42,417 nucleotides of DNA from Chloroflexota bacterium (GCA_023459215.1 JAEWVF010000069.1:1-42417); one strand, 5' to 3'; shown: positions 15,792 to 23,571, counted from the stretch's first letter. Made by a program: numbers and translations. The notes: generated from the letters alone by a model not told the origin.

Positions 15792-17615
15792 CTATCCCTG
15801 TTGTGTGACGAGTTCCTTCATCTGCTCCACATAAGCCAGGCTTTGATGCCTGAAATAAGTGTTATATAGTTCGGCATAATGACCGCCTTGCGCAAGCAAG
15901 GCGTCATGATTCCCCTGTTCGATGATTGCGCCCTGCTTCATCACAACAATCCGGTCGGCGGCCTTAACGGTGGAAAGGCGATGGGCGATCAGGATGCTGG
16001 TCGAATTTTGCAGGATGAGATTCAAGGCCTGCTGGATCTGCCACTCGGTAAATGGGTCGATGCTGGCGGTGGCTTCGTCCAGGATGAAGATGGCAGGCTT
16101 CTGGACGAGAACCCGCATCAGCGCGACAAGCTGGCGCTGGCCCATGCTTAATCGCCCGCCGCGCTCCCCGACTTCTGTATCCAGGCCATTGGGCAGGGTC
16201 TCCAGCCATTCGCCGTCGCCGATGCGGCGCGCCATGGCGATGATTTCCTCGCGTCCGGTGCAATCCGGGCAGGCGTAGCGGATGTTGTCCTCGACCGTGC
16301 CGGAGAACAGGAACGGAACCTGCGAAACGATGCCCAATTGACGGCGGTATTGCTGTAAATCAAAGGTGCGGATATCCTGCCCGTCGATCCATAAGTTGCC
16401 GGATTGAAATTCGTAAAAGCGGGCAATCAGCTTGGCAATTGAAGATTTCCCTGCGCCGGTATGACCCACCAGGGCCAGATTCTCTCCGGGTTTGATGTGC
16501 AGGTCGAAGCCGGTCAGGATCGGCTCTTTGTCGGTATAGCGGAAATTCAGCTTCTCGAAATGGATTTCCCCTTTAAGCGGCGGAACGTCGCTTTTATCCA
16601 ACTGATTGACATTGGGGTCGGCATCGATCAGCGCGAAGGCGCGTTCAGCCGCCGAAAGCCCGGACTGAATCTGGGCCCAGAAGGAGGTCAGGTTCAGCAG
16701 CGGGAACATGAAGTAATCGAGCGAATTGATGAACAGGTACCAGGCTCCAACGGTAACGACTCCCTGGGCGGCGCTCAAGCCGCCGGCGTAAACCAGGATG
16801 CCGACAAAAATGCCGCTGGTAGCGTTTAGAACGGGGAAAACAAGCGCAAGCACGAATCCGCGCCGGACATTGACGCGATAGGCCTGCTGGTTGGCGATTT
16901 CGAAGGTATCAAAAATGCTGTGTTCCTGGCGGAAATTCTTGGCAACGGCAATTCCGCTGACGGTTTCCTTGATGGTGGCGTTGACATCGGCCATGGCCTG
17001 CATCCCGCGTTTGGTGACGATGCGCGCCAGTTTGCGGAAGCCCATTGCGATGGCAAAAACAACCGGCATGAAGGCCAGCATGACCATGAACAGGCGCCAT
17101 TCGGTGTTGAACAGGATAATGCCCAGGATCAAGGTTTGGACAAGCTGTGAGCCAACATCGGTGATGATGACCACCAGTTGACCGAAATCGTTGGTGTCGC
17201 TGGTTATGCGGCTGACGATGCGCCCGCTGGAGAATTGGTCGTAAAAAGACAGATCGTGTTCGGCGGCGGCGCGGAAAGCGCGGGTGCGGATGTCGAGCAC
17301 GACATCGCCCACGGCGCGAACGGTCAGGGCGCGTCGCAACCAGTTCAAGCCCCAGTTGAGAAAAGCAATCAGGGACATGCCCCCGCCGACCAGCAGGATC
17401 GCTTCAACGGTCGGGCGCGCCTCCAGCAAATCCATGATGGCGCTGACAATGACCGGCAGGGCCGCGCCCAGTCCGGCCATCAGCAGCACCAGCCCGAGGA
17501 TGCCCGCCATGCGCGACTTTTGCGGGGTGAAATAACTTAACATGCGCTTCGCCAGATCGCTGTCTTTGTACTGGCGGTCGTATTTTTCTTCGTTCAGTCC
17601 GGCAAAGAAACCCAT
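15792..17615 (-). CDS. Half-size ABC exporter with intact catalytic Glu
   Basis: The 607-residue protein joins a six-helix type I exporter domain (about 35-325) to an ATP-binding domain (about 360-590). Walker A is GHTGAGKSS, the signature is LSMGQ (489-493, a departure from LSGGQ), Walker B is FILDE with Glu514, and the switch His is in LIAHRLS. Its partner is surely the second half-exporter at 19477-21237, whose degenerate features complement these. A short Cys-bearing insert YACPDCTGREE follows the Q-loop region. It is the last gene of a three-gene minus-strand set, 85 bases after the papain-like lipoprotein gene. Its substrate is unknown. Confidence 0.9.
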   Translation of the reverse strand: MGFFAGLNEEKYDRQYKDSDLAKRMLSYFTPQKSRMAGILGLVLLMAGLGAALPVIVSAIMDLLEARPTVEAILLVGGGMSLIAFLNWGLNWLRRALTVRAVGDVVLDIRTRAFRAAAEHDLSFYDQFSSGRIVSRITSDTNDFGQLVVIITDVGSQLVQTLILGIILFNTEWRLFMVMLAFMPVVFAIAMGFRKLARIVTKRGMQAMADVNATIKETVSGIAVAKNFRQEHSIFDTFEIANQQAYRVNVRRGFVLALVFPVLNATSGIFVGILVYAGGLSAAQGVVTVGAWYLFINSLDYFMFPLLNLTSFWAQIQSGLSAAERAFALIDADPNVNQLDKSDVPPLKGEIHFEKLNFRYTDKEPILTGFDLHIKPGENLALVGHTGAGKSSIAKLIARFYEFQSGNLWIDGQDIRTFDLQQYRRQLGIVSQVPFLFSGTVEDNIRYACPDCTGREEIIAMARRIGDGEWLETLPNGLDTEVGERGGRLSMGQRQLVALMRVLVQKPAIFILDEATASIDPFTEWQIQQALNLILQNSTSILIAHRLSTVKAADRIVVMKQGAIIEQGNHDALLAQGGHYAELYNTYFRHQSLAYVEQMKELVTQQG

Positions 17616-17644
17616 AGAACCTCGTTGGACGATGTGGGAATTTG

Positions 17645-17681
17645 GCTGCCTGGCAGTTGGAAATGAAAATCGCCAGGCAGC
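17645..17681 (-). other. 10-bp hairpin between lipoprotein and ABC genes
   Basis: GCTGCCTGGC (17645-17654) is exactly complementary to 17672-17681, with a 17-nt loop. It lies 19 bases after the lipoprotein stop on the minus strand and 29 bases before the ABC start. No T-run follows, so it is more likely an mRNA-stability or attenuation element than a full terminator. Confidence 0.5.
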
Positions 17682-17700
17682 GCAACCGTCCGCTTACAAA

Positions 17701-19419
17701 TTATTCTGAATCGCTGACATCGTAGATTTCGTCCGGCTCGCCATCGCCGTCGAGGTCGACATCGATGTACAAACCCTCGGGGTTGGCATCGGTCCATTCA
17801 GCATAATTGACATAGATGGTCGCCCCAGCCTGGAGCATGATGCCCTCGGCATAGAACTCTTCTTCAAGCTCTTCGGTAATGCGTGAAAGGTACAGGGCGA
17901 AATCGCCCGCATTTTGGAGTTTTTCGGTGCCAATCAACAGGTCGCCGGTTTTGGTGTCGAGCAAAACATCGATTTCACCGCCGCCCTGCATGTCCATACC
18001 CTGAACTTCGAAATAGTAATCGGCCCCGCTGGGGTCTTCGATGGCGACAACGATGAAGGGCGATTCATCCTGGTCGGTTGAGTAGATGATCATTTGATCG
18101 TTGGGCAGGAATTCAACCGTATCGACTTGGCCTGGCTCGAGGAGTATTTCTTCGACGCCGATGCTGAAACCGGGGCCGATCAGGACAAGGTCGGTTTCGG
18201 AGGTGGCATCCAGAGTGCTGCCGTCGATGGTAACGGTCACTTCCAGCCCAGCCGGGATGGAGTAGATTGGGTCAGGCGCTTCCTGTTGAAAGCCCATGCG
18301 GTAGGCATTAAAGCTCGCGCCGGGGATTTCGTTGACGATTTTGCCATCCACGTAGCCGAGGCGGTTGCCCTGGTCATCGGTGATCAGGATATGGCCTTTG
18401 CCATCCAGGAAAATCTGGTTTTGGGCTTGAGCCGGAGCGGCCAGCTTTGCGCCGGACGCCGAGCCGTAGCCTTCCTCGCAGAAGGGGCAGTATTGTTCAC
18501 CCAGGCGGGCCGAGGTGGGGGTCAGGTCGAGGGTCTGGGTATCGGCGTTGCCTGTGTAGAGTTCCGATTCAACATCCGGGTTGATGGCGGCTTCGTAAGC
18601 CCACGAATTATCGCGTTCGTCGATCAGCAGTTCGCGCACTTCGCCGGGATAGTTGTTATCGTAAACCAGGATGGTGTACAGACCGTCTTCAACACTTTTG
18701 ATGCCAAAGGGGGTGATGGCGTGCCCGCCGCTGAAGTCTTCCTTGTAAATGCCGATGGTATAGGTTTCGCCGTTGGCATCCATTTGCTGGATGGTTTCCA
18801 GAATTTCCATTGGCGTGCCGCGGATAACGCTTTCGGCGGTTGGGGCGGTCGATTGGGTGGCCCACCAATAGGCGATTTCGCGTTGCAGGAATTCATCGTT
18901 GATGTCCAGTTCGCTGGCCAGGTTCCCGCCGAACTGGTCGGGGCTGATTTGCCCGGTGTACATCATCAGGCTGAGTACGGCCATGCCTTCGCAGTGGCCG
19001 CCAGCCATGGCGTCGTTGATCTGTTCCATCCATTGTTTTGCGGGAGGAGTCAGGGTGCAGGTATCGTCCTCGATCCGCGAGCAGGCTTGGTCGCCAAACA
19101 TCCGGCGCATTTCATCGGCAGTCAGGTTGGTTACTTCGCGGTCGTCGCCGTAGTTTTCGAAGCTGAAACCGTGTTCGCCAGGCCGGAATCCGAAATCGTA
19201 GACAACCGTACCGGGGCGTCCGCCTTCGATCTCTGCGCCGCTTTCGCTATCGGGCGCTTGCGATTCTTGCTCGGGTTCTTCGGCGGGCTGTTCGTAGGTT
19301 TCTTCTGTTTCTTCCGAATAATCATCGTAGCCTTCTTCTTCGGCAAGGATGTCACAGGATGCCAGGAAAAAGCTGAACAGAACCAGCAGGGTCAATAGAA
19401 TGTGGAATTGTTTTTTCAT
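17701..19419 (-). CDS. Lipoprotein with papain-like Cys/His/Asn pattern and EF-hand loop
   Basis: The 572-residue protein starts with a lipoprotein signal (FLASC, Cys22) and an acidic stalk (24-66). A segment with papain-fold character follows: GGHCEGMAVLSL with Cys143, GGHAITPFGI with His233, and LVYDNNYPGE with Asp254/Asn255, in the order expected of a C39/papain-like cysteine peptidase. The second half is beta-rich, and residues 553-564 (DVDLDGDGEPDE) fit a canonical EF-hand calcium loop. It is encoded between two half-ABC exporters, as peptidases that process exported peptides often are. I do not recognise the family, and activity is an inference from the triad order. CGGAGAG precedes the ATG. 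Confidence 0.65.
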   Translation of the reverse strand: MKKQFHILLTLLVLFSFFLASCDILAEEEGYDDYSEETEETYEQPAEEPEQESQAPDSESGAEIEGGRPGTVVYDFGFRPGEHGFSFENYGDDREVTNLTADEMRRMFGDQACSRIEDDTCTLTPPAKQWMEQINDAMAGGHCEGMAVLSLMMYTGQISPDQFGGNLASELDINDEFLQREIAYWWATQSTAPTAESVIRGTPMEILETIQQMDANGETYTIGIYKEDFSGGHAITPFGIKSVEDGLYTILVYDNNYPGEVRELLIDERDNSWAYEAAINPDVESELYTGNADTQTLDLTPTSARLGEQYCPFCEEGYGSASGAKLAAPAQAQNQIFLDGKGHILITDDQGNRLGYVDGKIVNEIPGASFNAYRMGFQQEAPDPIYSIPAGLEVTVTIDGSTLDATSETDLVLIGPGFSIGVEEILLEPGQVDTVEFLPNDQMIIYSTDQDESPFIVVAIEDPSGADYYFEVQGMDMQGGGEIDVLLDTKTGDLLIGTEKLQNAGDFALYLSRITEELEEEFYAEGIMLQAGATIYVNYAEWTDANPEGLYIDVDLDGDGEPDEIYDVSDSE

Positions 19420-19476
19420 TTTTCTCTCCGGGATGTATTTCTATGGTTAGTCGCGCTTGGACGTGAAAAAGGGTTG

Positions 19477-21237
19477 CTATTCTCGAAAGATGCGCGAATA
19501 GGCATCGGAACTTTGCATAAGCTCTTCGTGGCTTCCCTGGGCCGCCACCCGCCCTTTGCGCAGAACGATAATCAGGTCGGCCCAGCGGATCTGGCTCAAA
19601 CGGTGGGTGATGATGAAGGTCGTCCGGCCTTTGGCTGCCGCAGAAATGGCGCGCTGGATTTTGTCCTCGGTGGCGGAATCGATTGCGCTGGTCGAGTCGT
19701 CCAGGATCAGGATGTGCGGGTTGGTCAGGAAGGCCCGTCCCAGGGCCAGACGCTGGCGCTGCCCGCCGGAGAGGGTCACGCCGCGTTCGCCGATGACCGT
19801 CTGGTAGCTTTTTTCGAAGGTTTCGATAAATTCGTGGGCCTGGGCGGCGCGGGCAGCCGATTCGACTTCATCCTGGGTTGCGCCGGGTTTGCCGAAGGCC
19901 AGATTGTCGCTGATCGAGCGTGAGAACAGGAAAATATCCTGTTCGATCATCGAGATTTGCGAACGCAGGGAGGCCAGGTTCCACTCGCGCACCTCGATGC
20001 CATCAACCAGAACTTGTCCGGCTGTAATATCGTAGGTGCGGTTAATCAGTTTGACCAGCGAGGTTTTGCCTGCCCCGGTCTGGCCGACGATGGCAACTGT
20101 TTGGCCGGGTTTAACTCGAAAGGATACATCTTCGAGAACGGGTGAGCCATCCGGGTAGGAAAAGGTAACATTGCGGAACTCGACCGCGCCTTTCATCTCG
20201 CCTTTGTGCCCGGCGGTGTTCTGGTCGAGATTGGTTTCACGGTTGATCAGTTCAAGGATGCGGCGCGCCCCGGCCAGTCCCATCGAAACCTGTGTGTAGG
20301 CCCAGGTCGAAGTGAAGGTCGGGAAGTCGAGCATGCGCAGCAGGCCAAAGTAGGCGATAACCTGCCCGGTGTTGAGCAAACCTTCCCGGAACAGGAACAA
20401 GGAGTGGGTGAGTCCGAGCGCGATGGCGATCCCATACAGCAGGAAGGCGACAAAGCGGGCCTCGGTATCGCCCTGTTGGACGAAGGCGTTCCGCACCCGC
20501 TTGGCGTTCAGCACGAAGCGCTCGACTTCGGAATCCTCCTGGGCCGCGCCTTTGACGGTTTCGACCCCATCCAGTGATTCGGACAGGTGGGTGTTCATGT
20601 TGCCAAAAGAGGCGCGGACTTCGTCTGAGATGGGTTGCAGGTTCTTCAGGTATTGGGCCAGGGCGATGAAGTAGGCGATGGCGAAGAGAACCGGCGTTAC
20701 CAGCAGGGACGGGTGGTAGCGCGGCGCGGCCAGGATGGGCATGACCAGGAAAAAGAATGAGCCGATAACCAGGTTGATGCCGGGGTTGAACATCAGGTTG
20801 ATTTCGCGCACATCGTTGGTGGCACGGGCCATGGTGTCGCCGACCGGTTGCAGGCTGTGGAAGGTCATGCTTTTGCCCAACAGGGAAATGTACAATTCGT
20901 CGCGGATTTCGGCTTCGAGACGCTGCCCGAGCAGCTCTGCGCCGAAGTTCCGCCCCAATTGCAGCACACCGCGCACCACCTGGGTGCCGCCAATCAGCAG
21001 CGCCAGCGGGATCAACACGCTGGTATCGGGGATTGGCTTGAGCATGGCGTTGAAGGCGTCCCCAACCAGCACCGGAACCAGGGCGGCCAGGGCGGCATTG
21101 CCGAAAGCGCCCAGGAACACCATCAGGATGATCCAGTTGTGACGGATGGCGTGTGAAAATACCCAGCGGATGGCGCTGCCGCGGGCGAAAGTTGGGCGAT
21201 GGATGGTGAATTCAGCGGGGGAGGTGAGTAGGCTCAT
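19477..21237 (-). CDS. Half-size ABC exporter with degenerate Walker B
   Basis: The 586-residue protein is a six-helix exporter domain (about 25-310) fused to an ATP-binding domain (about 345-580). Walker A is GQTGAGKTS, the signature is the canonical LSGGQ, and Walker B is LILDD, where the catalytic Glu is replaced by Asp514. The switch His is in IITHRLS. This is the pattern of the degenerate subunit in heterodimeric exporters, and the partner is the product of 15792-17615. It is the first gene of the set; its stop lies 57 bases before the lipoprotein start. Its own ATG lacks a strong Shine-Dalgarno sequence. Three palindromes lie just upstream (21251-21304). Confidence 0.9.
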   Translation of the reverse strand: MSLLTSPAEFTIHRPTFARGSAIRWVFSHAIRHNWIILMVFLGAFGNAALAALVPVLVGDAFNAMLKPIPDTSVLIPLALLIGGTQVVRGVLQLGRNFGAELLGQRLEAEIRDELYISLLGKSMTFHSLQPVGDTMARATNDVREINLMFNPGINLVIGSFFFLVMPILAAPRYHPSLLVTPVLFAIAYFIALAQYLKNLQPISDEVRASFGNMNTHLSESLDGVETVKGAAQEDSEVERFVLNAKRVRNAFVQQGDTEARFVAFLLYGIAIALGLTHSLFLFREGLLNTGQVIAYFGLLRMLDFPTFTSTWAYTQVSMGLAGARRILELINRETNLDQNTAGHKGEMKGAVEFRNVTFSYPDGSPVLEDVSFRVKPGQTVAIVGQTGAGKTSLVKLINRTYDITAGQVLVDGIEVREWNLASLRSQISMIEQDIFLFSRSISDNLAFGKPGATQDEVESAARAAQAHEFIETFEKSYQTVIGERGVTLSGGQRQRLALGRAFLTNPHILILDDSTSAIDSATEDKIQRAISAAAKGRTTFIITHRLSQIRWADLIIVLRKGRVAAQGSHEELMQSSDAYSRIFRE

Positions 21238-21250
21238 AGGGTTTTCTTCG

Positions 21251-21304
21251 AATTAGATAAGCGTCTAATTTACCATAGAATCGTCAAATTTGACCTTTCA
21301 GGTC
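21251..21304. promoter_or_regulatory. Three adjacent palindromes upstream of the exporter set
   Basis: In 54 bases there are AATTAGA-N6-TCTAATT (21251-21270), the perfect palindrome GTCAAATTTGAC (21283-21294), and GACCT-N3-AGGTC (21292-21304), the last two sharing 3 bases. The first lies 13 bases before the ABC start codon, where a repressor would block transcription or translation. On the minus strand TTGACG inside the second palindrome could serve as a -35 box, though I found no well-spaced -10. The cognate regulator is not in the window. Confidence 0.5.
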
Positions 21305-21333
21305 GCTTTGGTTAAGCGTAGGGATATCAACGA

Positions 21334-21362
21334 TTGACCTGGACATTTTTTCCTCTTACAAT
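21334..21362 (+). promoter_or_regulatory. Sigma70-type promoter of lysine 2,3-aminomutase
   Basis: TTGACC (21334-21339) and TACAAT (21357-21362) have the ideal 17-base spacing. Transcription would start near 21369 and give a leader of about 155 bases before the aminomutase start at 21524. Confidence 0.65.
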
Positions 21363-21368
21363 ACTTCT

Positions 21369-21452
21369 ATGACTTGCCCAATCAAGCCATTCCCACGGGT
21401 ACACCCCTATACCTGCGGCTTCTTTCGACCCGACCACGACCCTCCGCTTTGA
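21369..21452 (+). CDS. Possible 27-residue leader peptide upstream of kamA
   Basis: An ATG at 21369 sits at the predicted transcription start of the upstream promoter and opens a 27-codon frame ending at TGA 21450-21452. The peptide has five Phe/Tyr residues, seven Pro and two Cys, and no signal peptide. No Shine-Dalgarno sequence can exist if transcription starts here, so it would be read as a leaderless start. It may be a regulatory leader peptide or chance; the remaining 71 bases before kamA show no other structure. Confidence 0.25.
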   Translation: MTCPIKPFPRVHPYTCGFFRPDHDPPL

Positions 21453-21523
21453 GAATGCCTGTGTATTTATTCGTATTTTCACTTCCTGTAACTATTTAAC
21501 CAACCACAAAACGGAGAAAAGCC

Positions 21524-22849
21524 ATGCCTGAGCAGTTTATTTCCAAACGCGCGCCGATTTACAAGGATGTTCCCGATGAAAAGTGGAACGATTGGCGCTG
21601 GCAACTGAGCAACCGCCTGAACAGCGTTGAAGATATTGAGAAGGTATTACCGCTGAGCGACAGTGAGCGCAAAGCGTTACAGACCCAGGGGATTTTTCGG
21701 GTCGATGTCACCCCTTATTTTATCTCGTTGATCGATCCGAACGACCCGGATGACCCGACCCGCTTGCAGATTATCCCGCGCGCCGAGGAGATGCAGGCCT
21801 TTACGGCCATGATGGAAGATTCGCTGGCCGAAGACCGCCATTCGCCCGTTCCCGGCCTGGTTCACCGCTACCCGGATCGCGTGCTGATGCTCGTCACCAC
21901 CCAGTGCGCTTCCTATTGCCGTTACTGTACCCGCTCACGCATCGTTGGCGACCCCGGCCAAACGTTCAAGCGCGAAGAGTTCGAGATGCAGATCGACTAC
22001 CTGAAGCGCACTCCGCAGGTGCGCGATGTGCTGCTTTCGGGCGGCGATCCGCTGGTGCTGGCTCCCAAGATTCTCGAAGAACTGCTCAGCCGCCTGCGCG
22101 AGATCCCGCACATCGAGATCATCCGCATCGGTTCACGCGTTCCGGTTTTTATGCCCATGCGCATCACCCAGGAATTGTGTGATATGCTTGAAAAGTACCA
22201 TCCGCTGTGGATGAACATCCACGTCAACCACCCGAATGAGATTTCCGCCGAACTGGCTGCTGCTACCGACCGCCTGACCCGCGCCGGCATCCAACTCGGC
22301 AACCAGTCGGTGTTGCTGGCGGGTGTCAACGACAATGTCCACATCCAGCGTGACCTGGTTCACAAATTGGTGCGCATTCGCGTTCGCCCGTATTACCTTT
22401 ATCAGTGTGACCTGGTCGAAGGGGCTGGGCACTTTCGCACCCCGGTGGCCAAGGGCATTGAAATTATGGAAGGTTTGCGTGGACACACCTCCGGTTATGC
22501 GGTGCCGCAGTATATCGTCGATGCGCCCGGCGGTGGTGGTAAAATTCCGCTCATGCCCAATTACCTGATGAGCATGTCTGACCACAAGGTGGTTTTGCGC
22601 AATTTCGAAGGTTTCATCACCACCTACGAGGAGCCAACCGACTACACCCCGGCCATGGCCGCCAAGTTCAAAGGGCTGAAACGTCCCGAACCCGGCCAAA
22701 AGGGCCTGACCAGTCTGCTCGACGGTGAAGACCTGTTCATCAAACCGGAAGGTTTTGAAGAGACCCATCACCGCGATGGCATTCAACATCGTTTGAAAGA
22801 TGAAAATAAATGGAAGCCGCTCGGCATAGGTTCTGGCGAAACAGAATAA
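21524..22849 (+). CDS. kamA: L-lysine 2,3-aminomutase (radical SAM, PLP)
   Basis: The 441-residue protein has the radical SAM cluster motif CASYCRYC (Cys128, Cys132, Cys135) and the PLP Lys340 in PGGGGKIPL, both as in lysine 2,3-aminomutase, plus SGGDPL binding S-adenosylmethionine. It converts L-lysine to L-beta-lysine, for lysine fermentation or for making the osmolyte N-epsilon-acetyl-beta-lysine. Length and the C-terminal extension past residue 350 argue against the shorter EpmB (elongation factor P) homologues; glutamate 2,3-aminomutase remains possible. ACGGAGAAAA precedes the ATG. No ablB acetyltransferase or lysine-fermentation gene is adjacent, so the use of the product is open. Confidence 0.88.
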   Translation: MPEQFISKRAPIYKDVPDEKWNDWRWQLSNRLNSVEDIEKVLPLSDSERKALQTQGIFRVDVTPYFISLIDPNDPDDPTRLQIIPRAEEMQAFTAMMEDSLAEDRHSPVPGLVHRYPDRVLMLVTTQCASYCRYCTRSRIVGDPGQTFKREEFEMQIDYLKRTPQVRDVLLSGGDPLVLAPKILEELLSRLREIPHIEIIRIGSRVPVFMPMRITQELCDMLEKYHPLWMNIHVNHPNEISAELAAATDRLTRAGIQLGNQSVLLAGVNDNVHIQRDLVHKLVRIRVRPYYLYQCDLVEGAGHFRTPVAKGIEIMEGLRGHTSGYAVPQYIVDAPGGGGKIPLMPNYLMSMSDHKVVLRNFEGFITTYEEPTDYTPAMAAKFKGLKRPEPGQKGLTSLLDGEDLFIKPEGFEETHHRDGIQHRLKDENKWKPLGIGSGETE

Positions 22850-22864
22850 ATCATTAGTGTTACG

Positions 22865-22924
22865 ATCAGAACGCATACGGTTCCGGGATATAGGAATGAT
22901 TTCGGATTCCGTGTGCGTTCTGAT
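22865..22924. repeat. Long inverted repeat after kamA, before the Ig-protein promoter
   Basis: Arms 22865-22880 and 22909-22924 pair over 16 bases with one G-T wobble, around a 28-nt loop. It begins 15 bases after the kamA stop. No T-run follows on either strand, so it is not a standard terminator. The right arm ends only 4 bases before the -10 box of the next promoter, which suggests a regulatory site or a protected 3' end. Confidence 0.6.
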
Positions 22925-22928
22925 TGTG

Positions 22929-22934
22929 TATAAT
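22929..22934 (+). promoter_or_regulatory. -10 box of the first NBR1-like Ig gene
   Basis: A consensus TATAAT lies 45 bases before the gene start. No good -35 hexamer is seen at 16-18 bases; that position lies in the right arm of the preceding inverted repeat, so an activator bound there is possible. Confidence 0.45.
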
Positions 22935-22979
22935 GAAACAAGTAAGATGCAACACCTATTATCAAGGAGAAAAAAAGTA

Positions 22980-23519
22980 ATGAAAATTTCCCGCTACTTT
23001 CCGCTTGTTATTGCTGGTATCTTGCTCCTGAGCATGTTTGGAGCAATGACGCCCTCGGCCCAGGTTGCGGCGGTTTCTGAAGATACCGTTTCGGCCCGCC
23101 TGTTTGCCGAAGGGGATGTGCTTGTCAATTCTGAATCGCCTTTTGTTTTCTCGTTCGATTTGCCTGGTGTAAACGTTGCGGCCAAGAAGGAATATGCCTG
23201 CTCGGTTGTTTCGCAAAGCCCGAAAGATTGGATCAAGATGAAGCCACGCCAGGATTTCGATATGCGTTGGACTGTTTTGAACACGGGCAGTAAAACCTGG
23301 ACCACCAACGGCACCGATTACAAATATATCCGTGGAGCGCAACTCCACACCAAGAACAGCACTTACGATATGCCCAAGAACGTGGCCACTGACGGGAAAA
23401 TCGCGTTGTACATCGATATGATGGCTCCCAAGAACAAGGGCACTTACACCACCTATTGGGGTCTGGCCAACGGTTCTTCGCACTTTTGCCAGTTCTATTT
23501 GATTATCACTGTAAAGTAA
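22980..23519 (+). CDS. Secreted NBR1-like Ig-domain protein 1
   Basis: The 179-residue protein starts at the ATG after AAGGAGAAAAAAAGTA; the frame is open further upstream but without signal or Shine-Dalgarno sequence. It has a Sec signal peptide (hydrophobic 8-22, cleavage probably after SAQVA at 30) and no lipobox, unlike its three neighbours. Residues 70-179 form one NBR1-type Ig domain, with Trp97 and Trp107 in MRWTVLNTGSKTW, Trp160 in TYWGL, and Cys74/Cys170 near its ends, probably disulfide-bonded. Bacterial proteins with this domain are mostly uncharacterised. A strong terminator follows, so this gene can be expressed separately from the other three copies. Confidence 0.82.
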   Translation: MKISRYFPLVIAGILLLSMFGAMTPSAQVAAVSEDTVSARLFAEGDVLVNSESPFVFSFDLPGVNVAAKKEYACSVVSQSPKDWIKMKPRQDFDMRWTVLNTGSKTWTTNGTDYKYIRGAQLHTKNSTYDMPKNVATDGKIALYIDMMAPKNKGTYTTYWGLANGSSHFCQFYLIITVK

Positions 23520-23528
23520 CCTGGATGA

Positions 23529-23560
23529 GCGGGGAAGGCTGCTTGGCCTTCCCCGCTTTT
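23529..23560 (+). terminator. Intrinsic terminator after Ig-domain gene 1
   Basis: GCGGGGAAGGC (23529-23539) pairs perfectly with 23546-23556 around a 6-nt loop and is followed by TTTT. It starts 9 bases after the stop codon. The next gene of the same family starts only 11 bases beyond it with no visible promoter, so partial read-through is likely. Confidence 0.88.
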
Positions 23561-23571
23561 AATAACAGAGT

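Noticed and set aside
18094..19398. A 434-codon plus-strand frame opposite the papain-like lipoprotein gene
   Set aside because: The minus-strand frame has a lipobox, a Shine-Dalgarno sequence and operon context; the antisense frame has none of these.
15792..21237. A complete bacteriocin/lanthipeptide gene cluster
   Set aside because: No precursor peptide, modification enzyme or immunity gene was seen within or beside the exporter set.
21369..21523. Lysine riboswitch in the kamA leader
   Set aside because: I could not recognise the conserved core or the multi-helix layout of the lysine riboswitch in this 155-base leader; a covariance-model search would be decisive.
21524..22849. EpmB (elongation factor P lysine modification) enzyme
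   Set aside because: The protein is about 100 residues longer than EpmB, and no epmA or efp gene is nearby; the C-terminal extension fits lysine 2,3-aminomutase.
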